The position numbers were made by a program, and so were the translations under genes. This document shows, one piece after another, positions 15,478 through 21,157 of a DNA stretch of 21,157 nt; the first letter of the stretch is position 1, and every line of letters begins with the position of its first letter. A model generated the notes under the pieces. It did no database searches. It saw nothing but the letters and a program-made list of their open reading frames with translations, and was not told the origin of the DNA. The DNA comes from a virus. The stretch is from positions 1 through 21,157 of IMG/VR virus record IMGVR_UViG_3300009164_006532. One strand, given 5' to 3'.

Positions 15478-16707
15478 ATGTCATCAAATATTATAGATAA
15501 GTGTCGTATTTGTGAGAATACTAAACTTACTACAGTTATTGAACTGGGCGACCAAGTAATCACTTCGAGGTTTCCCCTTTTAGGTGATACATCAACTCCT
15601 ATCATTCCTATTTCACTCTGCATGTGTGCACAGTGTGGTCTCTTACAGTTACTTCAAACGACAAACTCATCTGAAATGTATGAACATGAGTATGGATATC
15701 GCTCAGGCATTAGTAATACTATGAAGACTCATCTCAAGTCATATCAAGAAGAAATCTGTAAAAAAGTAAGTCTATCGCCAGGTGATATTATACTTGATAT
15801 TGGAAGTAATGACTCAACTATGCTTCAATACTATAATGCAGATCTAGTTCGCGTTGGCATTGATCCCACTGGAAAGCAGTTTAAGGACTATTATGGTGAT
15901 GTACAACTCATCGCAGATTATTTTACAAAGAAAACATTTCAGGAATCATTTCAAGATAAGAAGTGTAAAGTAGTCTCATCTATTTCAATGTTTTATGATC
16001 TTCCCGATCCTGTACAGTTTGCAAAGGATATTTTTGATATTCTTGATGATAATGGTATTTGGACATGTGAGCAGAGTTATTTGCCAAGTATGTTAAAAAC
16101 AAACAGCATTGATACAATCTGCCATGAACATCTTGAATATTACTCGCTGCATCAAGTTCAAGACATTGCTAATCGTGCTGGATTTAAAATTGTAGATGTT
16201 CTCTTTAATGACTGTAATGGAGGAAGTTTTAGGGTTTATTTTTCAAAGATTAATTCTTCACAGTTCAATGAAAATACAACACTTGTAAATAATATCCTTG
16301 AAGAAGAGCGTTTTATGAAAATTACTCAACCAGAAACATTTAAAAAATTTATTGTATCTGTTGATACTCAAGTTGCTAAACTTAAGGATTTTATCCAGAC
16401 TATAAATTCATCTGGAAAGGAGGTATGGATCTATGGAGCCTCTACAAAAGGCAATTGTCTTTTACAATATGCAAAGATTGATTCAAAACAGATACGCTAT
16501 GCAGTAGAAAGAAATCTGTCAAAGGTAGGAAAAATGACAGCAACCGGTATTGAAATTATTAGTGAAGAGACTATGCGAAATAATCCTCCTGCCGCTCTAC
16601 TTGTACTACCGTGGCATTTTCGCAATGAAATTGTTGAAAGAGAGAAGGTCTTTCTAGAGAATAGGGGGCAACTCGTATTTCCCTTTCCATTATTTGAAGT
16701 TGTTTAG
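15478..16707 (+). CDS. NDP-hexose C-methyltransferase (TylC3-like)
   Basis: A 409-residue protein of the family that methylates a carbon of a 4-keto NDP-sugar, commonly C-3. It has a zinc-binding N-terminus (C9/C12, C50/C53), YEHEYGYRSG (68-77) with the family tyrosines, and SAM motif DIGSNDST (107-114). The catalytic Glu-His pair lies in CHEHLEYYS (E217, H218). The C-terminal nucleotide-binding domain has WIYGASTKGNCLLQY (317-331). Length and motifs are canonical, so function is more certain than for its relative at 5531-6619. The enzyme needs a 4-keto-6-deoxy NDP-sugar, but no 4,6-dehydratase gene is in the window. It yields a branched-chain deoxysugar, probably used by the neighbouring transferases. 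Confidence 0.88.
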   Translation: MSSNIIDKCRICENTKLTTVIELGDQVITSRFPLLGDTSTPIIPISLCMCAQCGLLQLLQTTNSSEMYEHEYGYRSGISNTMKTHLKSYQEEICKKVSLSPGDIILDIGSNDSTMLQYYNADLVRVGIDPTGKQFKDYYGDVQLIADYFTKKTFQESFQDKKCKVVSSISMFYDLPDPVQFAKDIFDILDDNGIWTCEQSYLPSMLKTNSIDTICHEHLEYYSLHQVQDIANRAGFKIVDVLFNDCNGGSFRVYFSKINSSQFNENTTLVNNILEEERFMKITQPETFKKFIVSVDTQVAKLKDFIQTINSSGKEVWIYGASTKGNCLLQYAKIDSKQIRYAVERNLSKVGKMTATGIEIISEETMRNNPPAALLVLPWHFRNEIVEREKVFLENRGQLVFPFPLFEVV

Positions 16708-16715
16708 TTAGTATA

Positions 16716-16725
16716 TAAAGGCAGA
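16716..16725 (+). promoter_or_regulatory. Upstream box of the 16744 gene
   Basis: TAAAGGCAGA lies 18 nt before the ATG and is preceded by TATA. It keeps the TAAAG core and the spacing. Confidence 0.4.
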
Positions 16726-16743
16726 TTCATATCTTTTAAAAAG

Positions 16744-18393
16744 ATGAAGATCTGTTTTCTTTTTAGAGGAGAAACAATACGAGGATCTGCAAATTCTCTC
16801 AATAACGTGGGAAATTGGCAAACAATGTTATTCAAAGATCTCCCTCCTCAAGACTATGATATTACTTTTATAACATATGAATCATCTGTTCTTGAACTAC
16901 TGACAAGTTTTCTCAAGCCCAAGACACTTCTGATCAAGCCATCCATTTCACAGATTCAAAATATGCGTGATGTTGCAGATTATTGTCTTGAAAATAAAGA
17001 TATCTATGATCGATTTATTATTCTTCGTTTTGATGTACTCTATCGTATTCCACTCTTATCTTGGGATATATGGAAAGAACCAGGAATTACATTAGTTAAT
17101 CGTGATGTTCACTGGTTTGATGAAAAACTCTATGCAGACCATGTCTTTATTGTTGATAAGGGATTTATTGAACCCTTTAAAAAGGCTGTTTATCATACTA
17201 CACGACAGCCTCATCAAGTAGGACAGTATCTATTTCTTCATAAAGTACCTATTAATCTTATGTATGATACATTTCATACAAATGATTCTCATCCTCTTTA
17301 TACATTGTCAATTGCTTCTGCAAATGATACATCCTTTAAGGTTAAGGAGATTGAAAATCCCCTTTTAAATAATCCCATTTTTTCATCATTTCTTGAGAAA
17401 GGAATTATATCAACTGATGTATGTAAGGTTCTTATCCCTTCAAAGAAAATTTTCTTCTCTAAATTGCCAGAAATTAACTATCTTAAAACAGTATTTAATT
17501 CTATCATTTGTATGAGTGATTTTACAGATGATATTAAAACAATTTATTCTGATTCTCAGTTTAGTTTTAATACAAGTACTCAGTGTTTTACAATTGATTT
17601 AGAAACATTTTCGTTAACAAACGATTTCTCAAGAAATCACGATTTTGCATTTGAACCAATTACTTATAAGGCAAGTGGATTACTGGGAGATTTTATTCAA
17701 GAACTTTCTATTATTGCTGAAAATTTCTATAAAACAGGTCGCAAAGGTATTCTCTATCTTTCAAATGAGTTCGAATTCCGTTTTGGAATACAGAAAGCAT
17801 ATGAAGATACAGAACAAATTATAAAAGAACAGATTTATATAAAAGAGTATACTATATGGAAGAATCAACCATATGAAATTAATTTAAGTTCTTGGAGACA
17901 GTCTCCTCTTCTCTATAAAAGAAATTGGAGAGAGATTTTTCAATCATTCTATACGGTTCCTTGGGGTTCTCATTCATGGATTGAGATTCCTAGACTCGAA
18001 AAATGGAAAGATATAGTAATTATCAATACATCTCCTTATAGGAATTTAAGTCCTAATATTAAGTATACCGAAATCTCCAAACAAGTTAGAACAAATCTTA
18101 TCTTTATGTCTTTTAATCAAGCAGATTATTTTATATTCTTGGAGAGAACAGGCCTTTCAATTGAGTACCATTGTCCTGGTTCACTCTATGAATTTATCCA
18201 GGCCATTGCATCCTGTAAACTATTTATAGGAGAATTATCTGCACCTTTAGCCATTTCATTTGCATGTCATACAGAAACAATCGTTCCCTATATAGAGGGT
18301 GACGGAGATAGCATTCATAATTATAAATTTAATCTATTTTGGAATCATGTATACTATTCATTTGAAGAGTATCAAAAAGTTCAAGAGCATTAA
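16744..18393 (+). CDS. Two-domain glycosyltransferase (RxD domain plus GT-B-like domain)
   Basis: A 549-residue protein. Residues 1-190 form an RxD-family domain like those at 4753 and 7483: ICFLFRGE, YDITFITYE, and FIILRFDVLYR with R95-F-D97. Residues 308-549 form an unrelated Rossmann domain. It begins SGLLGDFIQELSIIAENF, continues with RKGILYLSNE, a long W-rich middle with WKDIVIINTSPY, and ends CPGSLYEFIQAIASCKLFIG. That last segment resembles the donor-site end of GT-B enzymes such as GT9. I recall a similar C-terminal domain from giant-virus proteins but cannot name it. It may be bifunctional. Its last 65 nt overlap the convergent UDP-galactopyranose mutase gene. Confidence 0.58.
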   Translation: MKICFLFRGETIRGSANSLNNVGNWQTMLFKDLPPQDYDITFITYESSVLELLTSFLKPKTLLIKPSISQIQNMRDVADYCLENKDIYDRFIILRFDVLYRIPLLSWDIWKEPGITLVNRDVHWFDEKLYADHVFIVDKGFIEPFKKAVYHTTRQPHQVGQYLFLHKVPINLMYDTFHTNDSHPLYTLSIASANDTSFKVKEIENPLLNNPIFSSFLEKGIISTDVCKVLIPSKKIFFSKLPEINYLKTVFNSIICMSDFTDDIKTIYSDSQFSFNTSTQCFTIDLETFSLTNDFSRNHDFAFEPITYKASGLLGDFIQELSIIAENFYKTGRKGILYLSNEFEFRFGIQKAYEDTEQIIKEQIYIKEYTIWKNQPYEINLSSWRQSPLLYKRNWREIFQSFYTVPWGSHSWIEIPRLEKWKDIVIINTSPYRNLSPNIKYTEISKQVRTNLIFMSFNQADYFIFLERTGLSIEYHCPGSLYEFIQAIASCKLFIGELSAPLAISFACHTETIVPYIEGDGDSIHNYKFNLFWNHVYYSFEEYQKVQEH

Positions 18394-19441
18394 GTATTGC
18401 ATCATCCATATTAAAATACTTATAATTTGCTAAGCGACCTACAAAATAGATATCTTTTTCTTTTAGGGCAAGTTGCCTATACTTTTCATAGAGTGCCTGA
18501 TTTTCTGGATTCGGTATTGGATAATACGGCTCACCTACATCTGATGAATACTCCTTGACAATTGTAGTATTTGATGTCTGTTGATTTAAAAAATGTTTGT
18601 ATTCTATGATTCGTGTATAAGGCACCTCCTTATCTGTATAGTTGATAACAGAGTTCTCTTGAAAATAGGCTATCGGTAATTGCTCAATTTCAAATCGTAG
18701 TGATCTATACTCTAATTTAGGGAGACCAACCTCATGAAAATAGGTGTCAATTGGACCTGTATAGAAAATCTTTTCATAGTCTGCCTGCCCTTTTTGAAAC
18801 TCTGTATTGAGCTGTACAGTAATATTTGGATGATCTAGCATGGCTGCACAAAAGGCAGTATATCCACCTTCAGGAAGTGCCTGATGCGGATCATCAAAAT
18901 ACCCCTCTTCAAATGAATATCGAATCGGTATACGAGACAACACACTGGCATCAAGTTCCCGCGGACTTCTATTCCACTGTTTCATTGTATATCCCTCAAG
19001 AACCTTCTCATAGATATCCCTACCAAAGCGTGCAAGACCGAGTTCCTCTGAATTTGTAGGTGCGGAGTTTGCAACTTGTTTTGATTCAAGAAAGGCCCGC
19101 ATTTCTTCTCCTGTTTTGATATTCATATTATAGAGCATATTGACTGTCATAATATTAATTGGAACAGGAAACACTTGACCCTTATACTTTCCATAGACCT
19201 TATGATGCCAGGGAATCCATTTTGCAAAGTGATTTACATAGGTCCATACCCTTTCAGATTTTGTATGAAAGATGTGTGCACCATATTTATTCATAAGAAT
19301 TCCGTTTGTATCTCTATAATCATAACAGTTTCCTGCAATATGATCCCGTTTTTCAAGTATAAGTACTTTTTTTCCTATGCTCGCATATCTTTCAGCAAGT
19401 ACACATCCTGAAAGACCGGCGCCCACAATAAGAATAGTCAT
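18329..19441 (-). CDS. glf: UDP-galactopyranose mutase
   Basis: A 370-residue flavoenzyme that interconverts UDP-galactopyranose and UDP-galactofuranose. It has the FAD-binding VGAGLSG (6-12) with a following acidic LILEKRDHIAGN, and NKYGAHIFHT (51-60). YTMKQW (151-156) places the substrate-stacking tryptophan. IPIRYSFEEGYF carries R174 and YTRIIEYKHF carries R278, matching the two substrate-phosphate arginines of bacterial enzymes. Closing FAD motifs are VGRLANYKYFNMDDAI (334-349). All key residues are present and the length is typical. It is cytoplasmic. A galactofuranose-containing viral glycan is implied, but the Galf transferase is not identified among the neighbours. The last 21 codons overlap the convergent gene. 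The upstream box lies within the 3' end of the FkbM-like gene. Confidence 0.93.
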   Translation of the reverse strand: MTILIVGAGLSGCVLAERYASIGKKVLILEKRDHIAGNCYDYRDTNGILMNKYGAHIFHTKSERVWTYVNHFAKWIPWHHKVYGKYKGQVFPVPINIMTVNMLYNMNIKTGEEMRAFLESKQVANSAPTNSEELGLARFGRDIYEKVLEGYTMKQWNRSPRELDASVLSRIPIRYSFEEGYFDDPHQALPEGGYTAFCAAMLDHPNITVQLNTEFQKGQADYEKIFYTGPIDTYFHEVGLPKLEYRSLRFEIEQLPIAYFQENSVINYTDKEVPYTRIIEYKHFLNQQTSNTTIVKEYSSDVGEPYYPIPNPENQALYEKYRQLALKEKDIYFVGRLANYKYFNMDDAILNALELFDTLQMNSIHDSKID

Positions 19442-19444
19442 GTA

Positions 19445-20080
19445 TTAATTAGAATAATAGTCCAGAATCTTAAGTATCTCATCCGCCTTGAGTGATATAG
19501 TCTGTTTTACTTTGTTGATAAACTCCATGTCAACTAAATCAGGATGCACATACCAATCCTCATGTTCACCATACGGGTGTCCTGCATGAACATCTGGAAA
19601 TACAATGATATACCCACGCTTTGCTAGAATTTCACGAGAAATCTTACGTGTCTCAAAATAATCTCCACGATAAATATCATGTTCAAGTGTAATCGTGGCA
19701 AACTTGTAGGTGTCAAGTACATCTCTATCCAAATTTTCAAGCGTTATTAGTGTAGAGCGGTTCTCAACATCAAGATCCAACTGCAAGTAGTCAATATTCT
19801 TTGGAAATCCAACCTTCTCAAACTCATCACGGAAATTGATTTGTGTTGCATCACGAATCATATAATAGGATCTGGGCCGATGGATAGGATATAGATGTTC
19901 AAATGTATTGTCATACTCAATCATAAATCCAGACCATCCATATCTATTTTCCAGTAAATATGTATTATTCACACCAATCGGATGATTTGAACCTATTTCA
20001 AGAAAGGTTCCATTCGTCTTCTCCTTCATACACTTAATAACATAATAATCCTGCGCAGATTGACCATAGTATTTTTGCAT
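19445..20080 (-). CDS. FkbM-like SAM-dependent methyltransferase
   Basis: A 211-residue class I methyltransferase. It opens YGQSAQDYYVIKCM, then has motif I GTFLEIGSNHP (24-34), NNTYLLENRYGWSGFMIEYD (38-57), IDYLQLDLD and FATITLEHDIY. The Y-x-Q-x-x-Q-D start and the GTF-E-G-x-x-P-x-x-NN-x-Y-LE-GW-G sequence are typical of Methyltransf_21/FkbM-like proteins. These O-methylate sugars or act near glycan loci. A basic nucleophile is not obvious, so its acceptor cannot be given. It is the third putative O-methyltransferase in the window. Its stop lies 3 nt from the ATG of the mutase gene in the same orientation. It shares a divergent control region of 59 nt with the next plus-strand gene. Confidence 0.78.
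   Translation of the reverse strand: MQKYYGQSAQDYYVIKCMKEKTNGTFLEIGSNHPIGVNNTYLLENRYGWSGFMIEYDNTFEHLYPIHRPRSYYMIRDATQINFRDEFEKVGFPKNIDYLQLDLDVENRSTLITLENLDRDVLDTYKFATITLEHDIYRGDYFETRKISREILAKRGYIIVFPDVHAGHPYGEHEDWYVHPDLVDMEFINKVKQTISLKADEILKILDYYSN
19463..19472 (-). promoter_or_regulatory. Upstream box of the mutase gene
   Basis: Read on the minus strand, TAAGATTCTG lies 21 nt before the ATG at 19441, inside the coding end of the FkbM-like gene. It is a weak match, so joint transcription with that gene is the alternative. Confidence 0.25.
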
Positions 20081-20098
20081 TCTACAGTTTCTATCACC

Positions 20099-20122
20099 AA
20101 TATCTTTAGGTTTAAAGTATTT
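20099..20122. promoter_or_regulatory. Divergent promoter boxes, 20080 and 20140 genes
   Basis: On the minus strand, TAAAGATATT (20108-20099) lies 18 nt before the ATG at 20080. On the plus strand, TAAAGTATTT (20113-20122) lies 17 nt before the ATG at 20140. Both are strong matches to the common box, arranged back to back with 4 nt between them. Confidence 0.6.
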
Positions 20123-20139
20123 ACAAAGAATTCTATAAA

Positions 20140-20778
20140 ATGCACCTTTTTTATATTACATGCGCAGTTACACCAACTGTAGAAAAATCTGTATTTTCAT
20201 CTGATGTACGCTTGCTGCAAATTGTAAAGAGTATTGAATCTGTAAGAAAACAGGTTGCAAATCCATTTATTGTTCTCTTAGAAACAGGCTCTGCAACAGA
20301 AGAACAAAAGAGTTTTTTAGAGGGACTTGTTGATTTCTATATAACTATTAATGTGAGTTCACTTGTAAAGAGTCGAGGTGAAGCAACAATGATTTATACA
20401 TTTCTTTCATCGCCCTGGTTTCAAGAAAATAAGGACCGATTTGAAACATTTAGCAAACTGTCTGGACGGTACTTTCTTCTTGATTCATTTGATATGACTC
20501 GTTATCCGCTTGACAAGATCTTCATTCGCTTTCGCTGGTTTACGGATGGTGAAGGTGTATTTGAAACGCGTTATTACAGAATTCCTCGTACAAAGATTGA
20601 TGCATATGTGAATAATATGAATAAACTTGTCAATACTCACTATTATATTTTTAAACAACTTGATGTTGAACATATCTATTTTTTATGTGATTACTTCCCA
20701 CTTGAAGACACTATTTATGACCAGCCTATTGGACTAGGAGGATGGGGAACAGGTGATGGACGATATTTTGAAGAATAA
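20140..20778 (+). CDS. Glycosyltransferase-like protein with K-SGRY motif
   Basis: A 212-residue protein with an N-terminal strand HLFYITCAV, then SVRKQVANPFIVLLETG and LVDFYITINV, as in the GT-A nucleotide-binding half. FETFSKLSGRYFLLDSFD (93-116 region) carries the K-x-SGRY motif that recurs in uncharacterised proteins of bacterial polysaccharide loci. The later HIYFLCDYFP and LGVGGWGTG-like end (GLGGWGTGDG) may close the active site. I do not know its biochemical role; transfer of a sugar is the likeliest, given the fold and neighbours. No classical DxD motif is visible unless it lies at DSFDMT. The stop lies 2 nt from the stop of the convergent coiled-coil gene. Confidence 0.5.
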   Translation: MHLFYITCAVTPTVEKSVFSSDVRLLQIVKSIESVRKQVANPFIVLLETGSATEEQKSFLEGLVDFYITINVSSLVKSRGEATMIYTFLSSPWFQENKDRFETFSKLSGRYFLLDSFDMTRYPLDKIFIRFRWFTDGEGVFETRYYRIPRTKIDAYVNNMNKLVNTHYYIFKQLDVEHIYFLCDYFPLEDTIYDQPIGLGGWGTGDGRYFEE

Positions 20779-20780
20779 GA

Positions 20781-21143
20781 TTAGATAAACTTAAACCCCT
20801 TGAGTTTCTTAGCCCCCTTCGGCCACACAGTCTCTTGTAGGATCTTACGTGCATCTGTAAGTTCCTTCTCCTTGAAACTTGCTTCCTTAAGACGTTCTTG
20901 TAGTTCCTTGGTCTCAAGTTCGGCCTTGGAGTCTTCTATGCAGTAGCGTTGAAACCAGAGAACAAGTTTCTTCTCTTTCTCCGTACAATCTAATAGATTC
21001 TGCTTTGTGTAGAGTTCAGGATTTAATACACCCTGCACAATATCTTGTTGTTCCTCCTCTGAAAGAAGTTCTTTGAGAGTCGAAACAAGTTCCGTCTCAG
21101 CCTGCTTTACAAGGCTCATCTGCTCAGCATAAATCTGATCCAT
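20781..21143 (-). CDS. Hypothetical charged coiled-coil protein, possibly partial
   Basis: A 120-residue open frame rich in Glu, Lys and Leu, with predicted helix or coiled-coil character over about 1-35 and 70-105. Its C-terminus is basic (PKGAKKLKGFKFI). I recognise no family. The frame has no stop between the ATG at 21143 and the window edge (14 nt), so the true start may lie outside and the gene may be longer. It differs from the sugar genes and may mark the edge of the glycan island. Structural or nucleic-acid-associated roles are possible but only guesses. Confidence 0.5.
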   Translation of the reverse strand: MDQIYAEQMSLVKQAETELVSTLKELLSEEEQQDIVQGVLNPELYTKQNLLDCTEKEKKLVLWFQRYCIEDSKAELETKELQERLKEASFKEKELTDARKILQETVWPKGAKKLKGFKFI

Positions 21144-21157
21144 CTTCTTTTTCTGAT

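Noticed and set aside
18826-19411. Two plus-strand open frames opposite the mutase gene
   Set aside because: They are antisense to a well-conserved enzyme and have no recognisable product.
1-21157. Bacterial capsule locus
   Set aside because: Many domains resemble capsule-locus proteins, but there are no Shine-Dalgarno sequences, genes alternate strand singly, and the upstream boxes and A/T hairpin fit a large DNA virus better. Kept as an alternative, not as the main reading.
1-21157. CRISPR array, tRNA, rRNA, insertion sequence
   Set aside because: I saw no regularly spaced repeats, no cloverleaf with tRNA bases, no rRNA segments and no transposase motifs. The junction repeat at 162-214 lacks tRNA consensus bases.

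Overview
The window looks like part of the genome of a large nucleocytoplasmic DNA virus (Nucleocytoviricota, most plausibly an Imitervirales/mimivirus-like lineage), carrying a dense island of glycan-making genes. The grounds are as follows. The sequence is AT-rich. It has twenty intronless, mostly single genes on alternating strands with very short spacers, plus one coiled-coil gene at the right edge. No Shine-Dalgarno sequence precedes any start. Instead, a TAAAGATAT-like box lies about 14-23 nt upstream of nearly every ATG. One A/T hairpin of mimivirus polyadenylation type lies in the only roomy convergent gap. The lineage is an inference: no capsid, polymerase or other viral marker gene is in the window, and a very AT-rich microbial or eukaryotic source cannot be fully excluded.

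Layout. 1-258 has no gene but holds a palindrome and a three-way-junction inverted repeat. 259-4668: TylF-type O-methyltransferase, small-molecule kinase (minus strand), a fused nucleotidyltransferase/HAD phosphatase/kinase, and a transaldolase-like aldolase. 4753-9570: RxD-type glycosyltransferases (one a tandem duplication), a C-methyltransferase, a GT61 transferase and a second O-methyltransferase. 9567-12823: GT-A transferase, exostosin-like transferase, another GT-A transferase and a GT11 fucosyltransferase. 12880-15436: fused HAD/nucleotidyltransferase followed by a fused 2H-phosphoesterase/glycerophosphodiesterase-like protein. 15478-20778: NDP-sugar C-methyltransferase, a two-domain glycosyltransferase, UDP-galactopyranose mutase, an FkbM-like methyltransferase and a K-SGRY glycosyltransferase-like protein. 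The right edge holds the coiled-coil protein of unknown function.

How it fits together. The genes cover activation of a sugar or polyol (aldolase, kinases, two nucleotidyltransferases each fused to a HAD phosphatase), conversion of activated sugars (galactofuranose mutase, C-methyltransferases), assembly (about eight glycosyltransferases), capping by methylation, and phosphodiester hydrolysis. The most unusual parts are the tri-domain enzyme at 1914-3941 beside its divergent kinase paralog, the aldolase with a changed phosphate site, and the 2H/GDPD fusion. Together they suggest a virus-encoded route to an unusual, possibly phosphodiester-linked, surface glycan. No sugar-nucleotide 4,6-dehydratase, GDP-fucose synthase or UDP-glucose epimerase is in the window, so donors must come from elsewhere in the genome or from the host.
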